From Adiantum capillus-veneris (Eukaryota; Streptophyta; Polypodiopsida; Polypodiales; Pteridaceae): a stretch of DNA of 64,000 bases. Both the position numbers and the translations under genes were made by a program. Position 1 is the stretch's first letter. Every line of letters begins with the position of its first letter. The stretch spans positions 68,511,176-68,575,175 of the forward strand of contig CM043969.1 in the NCBI GenBank assembly GCA_014529385.2. Direction: 5' to 3'. Shown piece after piece: positions 10,147-22,571 of the stretch. The notes beneath the pieces were generated by a model. It searched no databases and had not been told where the DNA came from. It worked only from the letters and a program-made list of their open reading frames with translations.

Positions 10147-10884
10147 CTACGAACGCTGCATCTTACCCAAAATACATCCTTCACAAACATGTTTGACAGG
10201 TGCTTCAAGAGGCGGCAAAGAAGCAACCATATCAGATTTCTGCAAACGCAACAAACTGGCAAAATTCAGATGACCAAAACGTGCATGCCAAAGTTTTTCT
10301 TCTGAAATAGCCCTTGAATCTGCAACAGCATTTGCAAAATTTTGTCCACACTTGTCATACAAAGTGAGCTTATACAGCCCACGACACAATAGGCTAGATG
10401 CAACAATTTCATCACCAAAACTGAGATCATGAACTGTACATCTATCATCCACAAATTTTACTACAAGTCCAAGTCTAGCAAGTGCGGATACAGACAAGAG
10501 ATTCTTCTTGATCCCAGAAACATAAAGTGCATCAACAATTGTGAAAGAACTGCCATTAGCAGCAGTAAGCACAATCTTTCCAACTCGCTGAAACGGATAA
10601 GAGGCATTGTTCACACAAGTGACTAAATTCCCATGAGGGACAGACTCAAGAGAGGTAAACAATTCACGATGTGAGGTAATGTGCTTTGTAGCACCACTGT
10701 CGAAATACCACACATGTGAATCTGCAGCAACTGACAAGCATGCATCATGGACAGCAGGATTGTAAGTGCACTCTGCACTAAAAGCCCATTCTGCATCAAC
10801 ATCAGCAACACAGTCTCCTTTCACGGAAGACTCAACAATGGCTGCATTTGTAGTGGAACCAACATTTGCAGGGTGGTTAACCAC
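10147..10884 (-). pseudogene. Copia-1 protease and GAG-pre-integrase
   Basis: WYFDSGATKHIT (about 10715-10680) is the retropepsin active site (DSGA) and LWHARFGHLNFASLLRLQ (about 10300-10250) with CEGCILGKMQRS is the GAG-pre-integrase zinc-binding region (H...H...C..C). The frame overlaps the end of gag by 8 bp in another phase, suggesting a frameshift arrangement or an indel. It ends at the integrase core deletion. Confidence 0.93.
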
Positions 10885-11803
10885 CCTCTTTCTTCTTAGC
10901 CTCTTTGGCCTTCAACTTAGGACACGACTTGATCAAGTGATCATTAGATTTACAATAATGGCAACGCATCTTCTTTTTGCCCTTATCACCAAAATTTCCA
11001 GACGAATTGCTGCCAGCGGAAGCATTAGGAACAAAAGTTTTGCCACTCGCAGCAGAACCATAGGAAGTGGCCGCATTGCTGTTACCACCCTTTCTTTGAG
11101 AAGCAATAAAAGCCTGTTCAACTGCACGATGCCTAGTTCTGTTTTTTCTGGAAAGTGACTCTTGCAATAGCAATGTGCATAATGCATCAAACTTGACAAC
11201 TTGAGGATTTCCTTGGGTCATCAGTCTACTAGCAAAAGTCTGGTAGGAATCTGGTAAGGCATCAAGAACAGTCTGCACAAGGGAACTGTCTGAAATGACT
11301 TCACCTGCAGAAATAAGTTTCTCATTGATATCCTTGCCACTAGCAAGGAAAGTGTCCATATCATCTTCCTCATGCATAATCTTCGACTCCAACTCTTTAC
11401 GCAACAATGCAATTTTAGCCTCATTGCGGCTTGCATAAAGACCTGCTAGAATATCCCAAGCCTGTTTTTCAGATTTTGTTGAACGAATGTGAGGAACAAT
11501 GGTGCACTTCATAGACAACGCAATAAATGCATGAGCTTGCACATCCTTTACATCCCAACGAGCTTGTTCTGTCGTAGGCAAAACAACTCTAATAGCAACA
11601 ATCCTTGCAGCAAGACCTGCAACATCCTCAACATCGCCTACATCCTCAGAACCAGGACGTACATCAATGCCCTGCACAATGTTCCAGACGCCCTTTGGCA
11701 CAAGAACATGTTGCATCATATAAGCCCACATAGGGTAGTTGTCCCCATCCAACATGTCCTCAGCAGCAAACATCTTGAACACATCTGTGTTGTTGTCAGC
11801 CAT
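10877..11803 (-). CDS. Copia-1 Gag, 308 aa
   Basis: Intact frame from ATG at 11803 (MADNNTDVFKMF). It has the N-terminal DGDNYPMWAYMM block, the UBN2-type middle (AWDILAGLYASRNEAKIALL, EDDMDTFLA, VLDALPDSYQTFASRL), and a CCHC zinc knuckle near the C-terminus (CHYCKSNDHLIKSC, spacing CX2CX4HX4C). Gag packages element RNA into cytoplasmic particles. It is the only undisrupted gene in the element. The 5' LTR, PBS and leader lie just upstream (12384-11804). Confidence 0.95.
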   Translation of the reverse strand: MADNNTDVFKMFAAEDMLDGDNYPMWAYMMQHVLVPKGVWNIVQGIDVRPGSEDVGDVEDVAGLAARIVAIRVVLPTTEQARWDVKDVQAHAFIALSMKCTIVPHIRSTKSEKQAWDILAGLYASRNEAKIALLRKELESKIMHEEDDMDTFLASGKDINEKLISAGEVISDSSLVQTVLDALPDSYQTFASRLMTQGNPQVVKFDALCTLLLQESLSRKNRTRHRAVEQAFIASQRKGGNSNAATSYGSAASGKTFVPNASAGSNSSGNFGDKGKKKMRCHYCKSNDHLIKSCPKLKAKEAKKKEGG

Positions 11804-12143
11804 GGTAAATGTTGCGCCTGATGTGAAAACTGCCCGAAAATAGGAGAAACAGAGCGGGAAAACAACGCATGCTAGATAGCATAAACCGTAGAAGACTATG
11901 AGGCACCTATTATGCAGAAAACGGCACTAACAAAAATTCTGCATAAAATGACGAAATAAACTATGCAGTATTGCAACGGAGACCGAAATGAGCCCGAATC
12001 AAAAATCTGAGTAGACTGAGCCCTTTGAGCTTCCTGGAAATTTTTGTCGACCTGCAAACGCGTGCCAAAGCTCACTGAAATCAAAGAAAGTGAGCAGGCG
12101 TGTGCTGGAGCAGCTGGCGACTAAGCCCGGGAGGATGCAACCT

Positions 12144-12155
12144 GCTCTGATACCA
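12144..12155 (-). promoter_or_regulatory. Copia-1 primer-binding site
   Basis: Minus strand TGGTATCAGAGC, complementary to the tRNA-iMet 3' end, two bases inside the 5' LTR. Confidence 0.95.
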
Positions 12156-12157
12156 AT

Positions 12158-12384
12158 TGTTGGAATTGGGGTTGCAGAGAAATGCACACATCTTGGAGAA
12201 GACGAAGGAAGCTCAAGGCACACAATAGAGGGTGTATTACTTAGTGTGCAATGGAAAGATAGATAGCCCTAGAGTGATGGGCGTATATAAAATGATCGGG
12301 GGAAAAAACCTCCTAAAGAGGGAAAAAATGCTCCGGTGGTCCTAGTGTGTTCACACACATCACTACCACATGTATATGGTAACA
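12158..12384 (-). repeat. 5' LTR of Copia-1
   Basis: 227 bp, ends TGTTACC and CCAACA on the minus strand. It contains a TATA-like TTATATAC (around 12290-12283) as likely promoter. The AAAAG target duplication follows at 12385-12389. Confidence 0.97.
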
Positions 12385-13345
<961 letters not shown>

Positions 13346-14218
13346 AATGGCCTTTTGTTCATGGTGAAAAGTGTGTTTGTGTGTGTGTAGAAGGATTTTA
13401 TAAATACCTCTTGAACACATGTGCTATAGGTATTCTTGAACCGTGGAACCCGGGCCTCCCTCCTCGAGAGAGAATACACTAGACAAATGTCCCTAGCCCT
13501 TGCCTATATAGCAGATGAGGAGTCGGTTGTGAAATGTCAACCAATAATCCAACAACCCATAAATATGGGAAAACCTATAAAAATGGAATAAGTGGGTGCA
13601 AGACCACACATTGGTAGCCGAACCAAAAGTTTCTAGCCATGATCGACGGATGTAGCATAAATATGTATGCAATGGGTGGCCAAGCTGACCCAAGGGATGC
13701 ACTAGCCATACAAGCATTCCCTAACCCTAAATGTAGCAGTAGAGTGGTGCAAATCTAACATCCTCTCTAAGCAGGTAATGCTAAACAAACCAACAGAGGC
13801 CAAAGGTATGAGGCCAATCGTACAAAGGTCCAATGAAGTCTCTCTCCACCAACAAACGATGACATCTTTTGGGAAATCAATGTTCCCATATGCCATGAGA
13901 ACGTCGATATATCTCGTAAATGTCACTTGTATGGTAGATACCAATCAAACCACAAGTAGGACCTACAAATCCAAAATCTTCTACACACACACACACACTT
14001 TTTTCACCAAGAATTAAAAGGCCTCTCTTCCTCCATAAACCTATAACCTTTTTTCAAATTTTCATTTTCAAACCCTTCTTTGTACATGTAATTTTGTAAC
14101 TCTTTGAAATGTAGAAACCCCCACATGCTACACTTACATATTTTAAGGTGGAACCCCCAAGGGTATTTTGTATTTGTGTTGGTTACCTCAGAGGAAAGGC
14201 ACCCTCTTTCATCTCCAT

Positions 14219-14269
<51 letters not shown>
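14219..14269. repeat. (CT)n microsatellite
   Basis: About 25 CT units. Confidence 0.95.
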
Positions 14270-14271
<2 letters not shown>

Positions 14272-16148
14272 CTTCTCCCCTTCTTGCTTCTGCTCCACTT
14301 TGACAATACTCACTTTTTGATAATGGGACCTTGGGAGAGTTTGTCTATGGTGTCTATCTCCTTCTTCCTCACTAGCTAGTCTCCTACTCACTAACCCTCT
14401 TGTGTGTGCATGCTTGCTATGCATTGAGAAGAAATTCGTCTCCATGTGCATGTGTGTGTAGAGTGACTACAGGTTTGTGCATTAGTGAATTCTTCTCATA
14501 TGCATGCTACTCTCTTCATTCCATGTGTGGGTGTGGGTCTTCATTCCATGTGTGAGTGTGGGTTAAGAAGAATGTGTGTAGTTTGAGTAGCAAGAGGGTC
14601 ACATAGTTGTGTGCATGAGTGAGTGGTAGAGAGTGGCTGTAAGAGGGAAGTAAAAGAGGGAAACTGGCTATGATTCTTCTCTAGCTTTCGTTCTCCAAAA
14701 GTCATCTTCATAGTTCCTCTTCCATGAGCTCTCACACTCTTTGCGTGGTGGCTCTATGCCCTAGTCGAGTCAATGCTCTTCATGGATTGACAATTTAATT
14801 GTTGATTTGTGGCTACTATGACTACTACTACACAATTGCCTCTCTTGAGAGTTCCAATAGATTCTCTAAGCTCCCCTTCAAAAATAGGCAAATTAAGGAG
14901 AGTAGCGCAACATTTTCATCTCTCACAGAAAACACAGAAAGCACAACATTTTCCCCTAACAATTTGAACATGTGCTTGTTGGGTCCATAATTTTATATTC
15001 AAGGCGAGGATGCTTTGACCAACCAAAAGCCTACTAAGATCTAACAAGGTTTGAGGAAAATTTGACATATTGGTAGACCCTTCAAGGCACTCAATTTGCT
15101 CTTGGATCATCACTCTTCTATTCTCTCTTATGTCCCTAGCTTGTTTGACGACCCTTTCCCAATTACTCAAATGACCTCAGCTCACAACAAAAATTTCCTC
15201 AAATATGCATTCAACCATTTTTATTTTTATTTTTGCAAAACCTACAATAAGTGGGTGAGTAGATTAAACCAAAAAATTTGCATGAAGACCATGCTCACAA
15301 CGAGCCACGGACTCCATATACAACCAACAAAGACATATCAGATTCCATACAGAACCATTAGATACAAAAGAAAACCATAGACAAGCACATCACCATGAGG
15401 ATGCCACTGACCCCACAAGGACTGCCACCCCGATCCAAAAAGGTCCTCAAGATGAAACCATCAATAGATACAGACAGTACCTTATTTTGACATGAGTGTA
15501 AACAAGTTTCTATCAAAGTGAGGCCACCTTGCACTATAATTTTCTTGAGGGGGTCTCCGGGGGGGGGGGGGTCATATGTAAAACCTACATATTGTGTGCA
15601 TACAAAGAGTATTCATACAACCCGTTAGCTATGAATTTTTCACCAATAAAAGATACCCTTTTTCAATTCAATCTATTTTTTTTTTCAAGATCATTTTTTA
15701 AACACTCTTTTGTATGTGAAAATGTGAAAAACAAAAAAAAAATATTGTTGATGTTGAACCCATGTGATAGCCAAATTTTTTTGTAAGCGATCCTCCCCTT
15801 TCCACGAGATACTTTCACAATCTCACAAGCACATTAAAAGGATCTGACATTCATAAAGATTTGTCAATATCACAAACAAAGCTATCTAATACTCGATACA
15901 ACGGAGAGGATATATATGCTCTATCCAACTTGCACATTGACAGACTTGGTTATTGCTCCAAGCATAGCATGATGTCACAACTTGTAAATAGTTTTGAAGA
16001 GTAGCATAGGCAATTAGCTCAGAACCAAATATGGAAAAAAAAAATCAGTTTTGTTCCTATTGTGTTTGAGTTTGTATAAGTGATTTCATTTTAGCACATG
16101 GCGCCGACCGGTTACAATGGTGTCAAGCTCAAAAAATTTCTTTTTCGA

Positions 16149-16277
16149 CAAGCAAACTAGTCCTCAATTTGCTTCGAACTTGCATAACATGGAAGCATTA
16201 CCATCAACTTGCAACAAGCAAACTAGTGCTCAATTTGCTTCGAACTTGCAACATGGAAGCACAACCATCAACTTACA
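16149..16277. repeat. 66-bp tandem duplication
   Basis: Two copies starting caagcaaactagt at 16149 and 16215, differing by a few bases and a small deletion. Confidence 0.85.
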
Positions 16278-16525
16278 AATGACGCAAAAGCCAATATAGA
16301 CAAAGAATAGATGAAGAATATAGTACAAAATCTCTTTGCCACTACGTCAAAGGGAGAAAGAATCAAGTGATTTCTCATGAAAGAATTGCATGGCATATGT
16401 GAAAGCATATTTTCCTAAATCAATGATTGCACATACAATGAACATCTCTACAAGGTCAATGTGACTTTGGAGGTGATAATTAGATAGATCTAGTATGGAG
16501 CAGCAAACATCATATGAGGTCGGAT

Positions 16526-16557
16526 AGGGTTTAGGATTTAGGGTTTAGGGTTTAAGG
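16526..16557 (+). repeat. interstitial telomere-like repeat
   Basis: Degenerate units of TTTAGGG (agggtttaggatttagggtttagggtttaagg region), the plant-type telomere motif, only about four units. Confidence 0.75.
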
Positions 16558-16731
16558 ATTGATGAATCCAATGTGGCCTAGGGTGGTAATGCCATATTGC
16601 ATGGTCATGGGACATGCATGATGTCAACGTCTATTGAATCGGTGCTGTGCATATTTTGATAGGTGTAAAAATGAATGAAATTATTCTTTTCCAAGAGGGG
16701 AGTATGTCATAACATCTTCGCCATACCCTCT

Positions 16732-16733
<2 letters not shown>

Positions 16734-16766
<33 letters not shown>
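16734..16766. repeat. (GA)n microsatellite
   Basis: About 16 GA units. Confidence 0.95.
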
Positions 16767-16769
<3 letters not shown>

Positions 16770-18104
16770 CAAAAGCCGATGTACCAACCAAACAAATCCA
16801 ATGGCATTTACATCCCAATCCCAAGCCCACCGACTTGATGGCGTAAGGACGTGATGATGTGGCATATGTTTTAATATACAATTCTTAGCTCAGATTATAA
16901 GCCACATCCTTTCTGGCTTAAGCCATAAAAACAGATTGTTTTTGTAAGCATATATTGTTGAATTACTTTTGACCCATTGCATCTATAAATTAAAGGACAA
17001 GGCATCAATTGGAACTGAGATTGTGGTGAGTGGTCTCACTTGACAAAGGTACAAAAGGTTCTTGACTGCTATACCAGAAAAATACCACTAGGGACAAGCA
17101 AACATTCTTCGAAGGAGAACTCTATCTCTTCTACATCAACTTGGAATTCAAGTATATGAAGTTGCTTTCTGTTCTGTTTTTCAATTGCTGAAAGTCTGTA
17201 ATGATAATTTTCCTATTGGCATGTGGTGCCGGCCCGGTTGAAGGCACATAAAGAGCACCAAATTTGAGCATAATATTCTCACGAATGAAGGCAAGAGAAT
17301 TCCTTGAGCTGGATCATGATTTTCTAAACTTGAACTTCATCAAGCTCTCAAGTTCATTTAGTTAATTAAGACCTTCCACATTCATAAGTCATTTGAGACA
17401 TCCGCAAATACTAGTTGCCAATAATCCTATTTCATCGGAGACTAGTCTTAACATACCACTTTCACAATCAAAGGGATGTATTGAAGTGTACACACTAAAT
17501 CTCATTCTTAATACTAAAATGCAACATGCAGACATAGTCGACGACAAAGGCAGCATCGATGAACACAATAAACAAAGAAAGAGACAAATATTTGACCTTA
17601 TTTTAAACATCGATGTTTTGTACATTGCCCAACCCATGTGTATGGTTATAGTCTTCAACAAGGAGAGAGTCTTTAAGTTGAAGCTCCATCATCCATTTTG
17701 CATAATCAAGAGTGTAATTCTAAAATGCGATCGAATACTCATGCAAACCCTAACAATTGTGGAAGTAGCTTAACTACATCATCAAATTGAGAAGGATCTT
17801 GGTGAATTGGCTCTGTAGGAAGAGACCCTTTACATAACTTTGATAACATGAAAAGGCATCCTCTTATAAAATGCATTCTGTTCTTTAAGCTACTGACAAA
17901 AAGGATAACCCACATACCTCTATGTATACACCTTTAGATATTATTAGGGCAGCATCCCTTGACTCCAAGTTGCATGTGTTTGTATTAGAAAGTGGCTCAA
18001 ACTAACCTAAGGGACTTTAATGTTCTTCACAATATTGATAGAATTACTCAAGGATAAGAGTGGCAATAGCTTATGCAGGTTCTCTCTTCTATATCCACTG
18101 GCTT

Positions 18105-19216
18105 TTATGCTTGATGACGACCGGAGGGAAGATTGGGTAGAAATAGAGGATCCTCAAGAAGGCGCTTCAACACATTCCTAGGAAGCGCCGTGCAAATCTC
18201 TACATCCCCTTCACTTGAACCAGGGCGACCCCCAAACAAGACTAGTTCCCCTTCTCCAACTATCTTTGCTGCTCGGGCTGCCACCGGTTTGCCCCATCCA
18301 AAATCCACTTGATACACAGGAAACCTCGGCGAGCTCGCTACATTGTGCCCTTTTCCTCTTCGCAACTTCCCTATCGCGCTTAAGAAGCTGTTGTCATGAG
18401 TCTCCAAAAAATGCATGAGAGTCCCAATATCATCTTGCACTTTGAGGACAAGCTTATGAATATGACTTGCTGTAGCTCGCAAGGTCTCATTGCCTATCTT
18501 ACCAGCTGTGCTCAGCACTAAGCTAAAGCAGATGACATTGCCAAAGTATGAGGGCGGCAGAGGGGGGGTTATGCGGCTGCGACAATTGGCAAGGACAGTG
18601 AAATAGGTTGGGTCGTGCTTCTGACTTTGGCGAGCAGCGGTGGTGCGCTGCCAAAAATGCGCACATATGACCTCGTACGAGGTAAAGCCTTCACCAGCCT
18701 CATTCTTCAACATTTTCACAGATGAGGCTGACAAGTCCAGGGCACATTGCATCAAAGGCTCGGGTTCGGCATCTGATGAAGCATTCCCATTTGAGGACGG
18801 TTTCGTGTCGTTGTTATCCTTCGTTTCCTCTTGGCTAACTGCAGAGTCTGCTGCCTCTTCGTCGCTGTCCAATAATGCAAATTCCCAGAGGGAGGCTATC
18901 TCAGGAGACGGATCTGACAAAGCGAGCTTTTGCCGATCATGAAGGGGTGGTAAACTCAAAGGGACCCCTCTTGAACACTCTGACCATGAAACCAAGAAGT
19001 TCCATAGAGAGTGCCCATCCGCAACAACGTGGCTCTGAGTAATTCCGAGCGCAAAACCACCATCGGAGAAGGTAGTCACCTGCTCAAGATCATAACGCAA
19101 AGCTCTCTCTCTCTCTCTCTCTCTCACCATCAACAACAGCAGGCCGCATCCTTCAGACAGGCTATGTCCTTTTGTGTCCACTAAGTACCTCCTGCCGATT
19201 GCACTCACATCTATTC

Positions 19217-19247
<31 letters not shown>

Positions 19248-19719
19248 ATACCTGGATGCAGAGAAGAGGGCTGGAGTAGAGGCAGTCCCCTTTGTGATCC
19301 GGCATCTGGCAGAGCTGCTCAAAGAAGGGCTTCATCTGGAAGCCATCCTGGGCAAGTAGGGAGAGGGGCACATGAATGGAAGCTTCCACAAATTCAATGC
19401 CCGCATCGTTGCAGTCAATGAAGAGCCGATGTGGAGGGTCGGAGCCCAGGGCAAGGCGGCCGCACCAGGGGAAGTAATGAACCAGGCAAAGGGAGAGGCT
19501 GTGCTTGAGCTGCTGTACGAATGAAGAGGATGTAGATGAAGCCACGGGGCGCTTGTAGAAGAGGAGACGGCGGTTGTAATGGAGTGCTCGCCAGAGAATA
19601 TCGAGGGACGGCAAGAAGAGGGCTTGACGGGGAGTGGGCGAGGAGGGAAGCAGACTCTCTCTGGACAAGACCCTAATTTCGGGGGGTGAGGCAGAGATAC
19701 TGCTCCAGAAGTCCGCCAT
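18105..19719 (-). CDS. BAHD-family acyltransferase, two exons, 480 aa
   Basis: Exon 1 19719-19252 (156 aa), intron 19251-19080 (GT...AG, donor CAG|GTATGA, acceptor TTGAGCAG|GTG), exon 2 19079-18105. The junction is in phase and gives 480 aa, normal for BAHD enzymes. The catalytic HxxxD is H173-VVA-D177 and the structural DFGWG is at 415-419; YFGN is also present. BAHD enzymes move acyl groups from CoA thioesters to alcohols or amines in the cytosol. Exon 1 text (LLFYKRP, FIDCNDAGIEFVEA, DGFQMKPFF) and WNFLVSWSE after HxxxD recall the clade of Arabidopsis At3g50280/EPS1-like enzymes; substrate cannot be told. A Ser/Asp/Glu-rich insert follows LWEFALLDSDEEA. Both CT runs near the donor and mid-intron are (GA)n in the transcript. 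It looks intact and expressed-type. Confidence 0.92.
19080..19251 (-). other. intron of the BAHD gene
   Basis: 172 bp with GT-AG ends. In the transcript two (GA)n runs occur, one starting directly at the donor (GTATGAGAGAG) and one about 50 bases before the acceptor, so the acceptor lacks a pyrimidine tract. Exon 2's frame stays open back to 19208 inside the intron. Confidence 0.85.
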
Positions 19720-19887
19720 AGCTGCCGACTGCCGAGCTCGATCAAGCGAATGTCGAAGGAAGAGATATCAGCTTCAGGAGAGAGGCCAAAGCAAATGCAA
19801 CGATTCCAAAAGCCCCACCACAACAAAACTAGAGTGCTTCGTCAGCCTGCATAATCGGAAGTGGTACATCGAGGCATTGAAGAAGAG

Positions 19888-19893
19888 TATATA
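19888..19893 (-). promoter_or_regulatory. possible TATA box of the BAHD gene
   Basis: Palindromic TATATA about 170 bp upstream of the ATG, followed further upstream by a GA-rich tract (19925-19999). GA/CT-rich sequences near plant promoters are common; function is inferred only from position. Confidence 0.4.
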
Positions 19894-19924
19894 TTAGTGA
19901 AAAGAACATAGAAGTGAAAGCTAA

Positions 19925-19962
19925 GAGAGAGAGAGAGGGGGGGAGAGGGAGAGGGAGAGGGA

Positions 19963-19999
<37 letters not shown>
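19925..19999. repeat. GA-rich tract upstream of the BAHD gene
   Basis: (GA)n with interspersed GGGAGA units, then pure GA to 19999. A shorter GA run occurs at about 20142-20154. Confidence 0.9.
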
Positions 20000-20001
<2 letters not shown>

Positions 20002-20407
20002 TGTTTTTTTTTTTGACAAATCTTGTTAACGTAAGAGAGTAGAAGTCACTCGTATGTGTAAAAATATATATACTATTTTCATCTCATACAAGCACTGAAC
20101 AAGAGTATGCATCCGTAAAGAAGAACGAAGAAATGAAAGGTGAGAGAGAGAGAGAACGCTTATTATTTGTTTTGCAAAAATGTTGTTACGCTAAGTGAGT
20201 GTAAGTCATTGAAACGATTTGATGTAAATAGCATGCCAAACAGTTGATGCATTAAGAACGGAACTAAGCAAACGAGAGTTGAGAAGGCTTTGAATGTAGC
20301 ATGCAATGACTTTTTTACAATGAAATGGACAGAAGTTCTATGGAGAAGAGGAGGAGGACTAGGTAACAACACATATCAGTGGGAGTTTTTGATGCAGAAA
20401 GAAAGGG
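20000..20407. other. spacer between BAHD gene and the unidentified gene
   Basis: No supported feature beyond a short GA run. Confidence 0.5.
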
Positions 20408-22256
20408 CTATATCGGTAAAATGCTCTTCAGAGTTGCACGTGTGGCTAACTGGTTGACAGAAAAATAGCGCGAAACGAATTGTTTAGCTGACTGAAGGTG
20501 GCTGGGGACCACGTTAGAGTAATTTAATTCTATAGTCTCGAGTAGACCGAGCACGTCCGCAATCTGAATGAGCAACATACAATGGTGTTTTGTGGAGCAA
20601 CCAGCTAGCACGGCGATGTCGATGGTGATTTGTCGATTGAGTGTATTCCAAGTGATGTAATGTGGATGCCATGGGATAGGTGGCTGAACTGGCCATGGAA
20701 TGAACTCACTCCATTTATGCATGTAATGTCTGAGGACCCGCTGTTGCAAATGTGGGTAAAGACAGTATTGCAACATGTACATTGCAGTATGAAATTCTGA
20801 CTGTTGCTCAATCAGATCAACTGGAATCAGCCTACCCATTCTAAACTGAAAAGAAAAATCATTTAAATCAAAGAAGTTGATAAGTTATCATGTCTGCCAT
20901 AGTTTGAATAAAAAAAAAAAACATTGTTGTAGCCAATGACCAACGTTATATGACAAAGACAGTGAACAAAACAATGAAATGAAGATGGCAGAAGTTCGCA
21001 GCTATATCTGCTTGTTTTTTTTCAAAAAATAATATTTTCTCAACCTTGGTGGATGTCTAGAACAAACGTTATAACCTAATGCTGTTGTTGTTTTGTGTTG
21101 TTTAATATAGAAATGTTCTAAGTTTCTAGCTTTATGTATATTGGTACTGGTTGCTAAAGTGGTAATTTCAAAATTATCCTCGAAAGGACTATGTGCCTGC
21201 ATGTCCGCTTGCATTCTCCTCGGAGAATTGCGCTTGTGCTGGCTAACGCGTTTATGGACGTTATTTGTAACTCCGATAATCTCCTATCGTTTTTTGTGCA
21301 GCGTATACTGTAGACTATGTATTCTTCCCACAACGCTGCTTTTTCTGGGGTGGAAGGCCGATGCTTGTCTCTGGTTGTTGGTGAGTGTCTAAATCTGCAG
21401 TCCATGCAGATTGGTTAGGCCAATTAAAAAATGACGGTGCTGCGGACAAGTGAATGGAAGGTAGTGATACTTGTTATCCATACTTGCCTTGGTCTATTGC
21501 AACTGGCTCGTATGGAGAGGCTGGTTGTCCGTAATTTACTGCCTTGTGTTCACTATAGTGCCATGCTACCTTCTGGATTATGATAGGTGGATTAGTTGCA
21601 TCGTGCGTGTGGTTTGCTGAAGTCATGAAATTTGTCAAGATAGCGGCACAGTTTTCTTGAGTAGCTTTTGAAAGTTCAGCTAAATCAATGTTGTAACCAA
21701 ACCGAAGCTGCTCCATCGTATACAGTGTCACTCCTTCAGTTTTTATGTCGAGGAGTTGTTGTGCTTCAACATTACGCAACATACTGTCATCATCCTCGTA
21801 CTGGATGTCAAGCTCTTCAAGTATTTGCTTCATGAGACCTGCAAGATGTAGGAGCAAGCTGGTGAGCGTAACAGAGAGAAGGCATTATATTTTTCTTTTC
21901 TAATAGTACATGTTGTCATTCTGTCTGTGCTTGGTGTGGCCATCGTTTGGTTTAGAGCTTTATATCTTGCGTCGCACTTATTCATGAAGTTGCGACGCTC
22001 TTGAAAAGTATGGAACCCCTCAATATACGCATGGGGTTTCTCGCCTGCTGAGTTAGCCAGTCTCATCTGCTTAGTCGTGAAGTAAAATCTCTTAGGTTGT
22101 ATCGATGGTTGCGTTTCCTTTGCATTGTTCGTGTATTGCTTGAAGAGCTACACAGTAAGATGAGTGATTGACTCGCATGTGTATACATAGACAGATGCAA
22201 GATCAGACAAGCGCGCAAAATGTATCGTGTTGTGATCCATTGTTTGATTCAGTTTC
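20408..22256 (-). pseudogene. unidentified multi-exon gene next to the Helitron
   Basis: Four coding stretches on the minus strand. First: after an acceptor (TTTACGTGCAG, exon from 22256), ATG 22240-22238, then about 105 codons broken by one TAG (22150-22148), including RLANSAGEKPHAYIEGFHTF. Second: 21857-21474 with LMKQILEELDIQYEDDDS and YNIDLAELSKAT, preceded by TACATCTTGCAG; an 85-bp intron with donor CAT|GTACTA would join the two in phase. Third, weak: 21214-21002 (FEDNFEITTLATSTN). Fourth: 20848-20408 after TTTTCTTTTCAG, with FRMGRLIPVDLIEQQ, ending in TAG or a stop after SILPI. I do not recognise the protein. It shares strand with the Helitron helicase 300 bp upstream, so it may be an accessory or captured gene of that element, or a separate host gene. 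Confidence 0.45.
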
Positions 22257-22571
22257 CTGCACGTAAAAATAATTATTTTGACGATCTGTTGCAGTATTTC
22301 TGAAGCATAAGATCCGACAAATGTTCAAACTCAAATGAATGAAGTGAGAAAGGCAAGAGCAGTAAATTTACAAAAGGTGGATCAGAGTGAGTAGGGGTGA
22401 TAGGGAAGATGTCTCAGCAATGCAACATATTGAACATGACAAGTCCACAGAAGAGAAGATAAGTAGTTAAATAGAAATTCCTAGTTTATATACAAGGCAG
22501 TTACAAGGCAATTTCATCAGTTTAATAGAAAGAGGAATTGAGACTGAAGAGGGCATAGGAAACATTCACGG

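Larger units (their letters stand above)
7730..12384 (-). mobile_element. complete Ty1/copia retrotransposon (Copia-1)
   Basis: Two 227-bp LTRs (TGTTACC...CCAACA on the minus strand) bound the element, and an identical 5-bp target duplication AAAAG flanks it (7725-7729 and 12385-12389). PBS at 12155-12144, polypurine tract at 7966-7957. Gene order on the minus strand is gag, protease / pre-integrase, integrase, reverse transcriptase, RNase H, the copia order. LTRs differ at roughly a dozen sites by eye, so it is not a recent insertion. Pol carries frameshifts, a stop, an integrase deletion and a changed RT active-site residue, so it is non-autonomous. Same family as Copia-2 at 43201-48263. 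Confidence 0.97.
13346..18104. other. gene-free stretch with minor repeats
   Basis: No supported coding frames. It contains a CT tract (14219-14269), a poly-G run near 15560, a 66-bp tandem duplication (16149-16277), a short telomere-like array (16526-16557) and a GA tract (16734-16766). I see no transposon protein in it. Confidence 0.5.

Noticed and set aside
13493-13944. Minus-strand frames of 74-80 codons
   Set aside because: No domain, overlapping frames, no splice or promoter context.
18640-18942. Plus-strand 100-codon frame
   Set aside because: Antisense shadow of BAHD exon 2.
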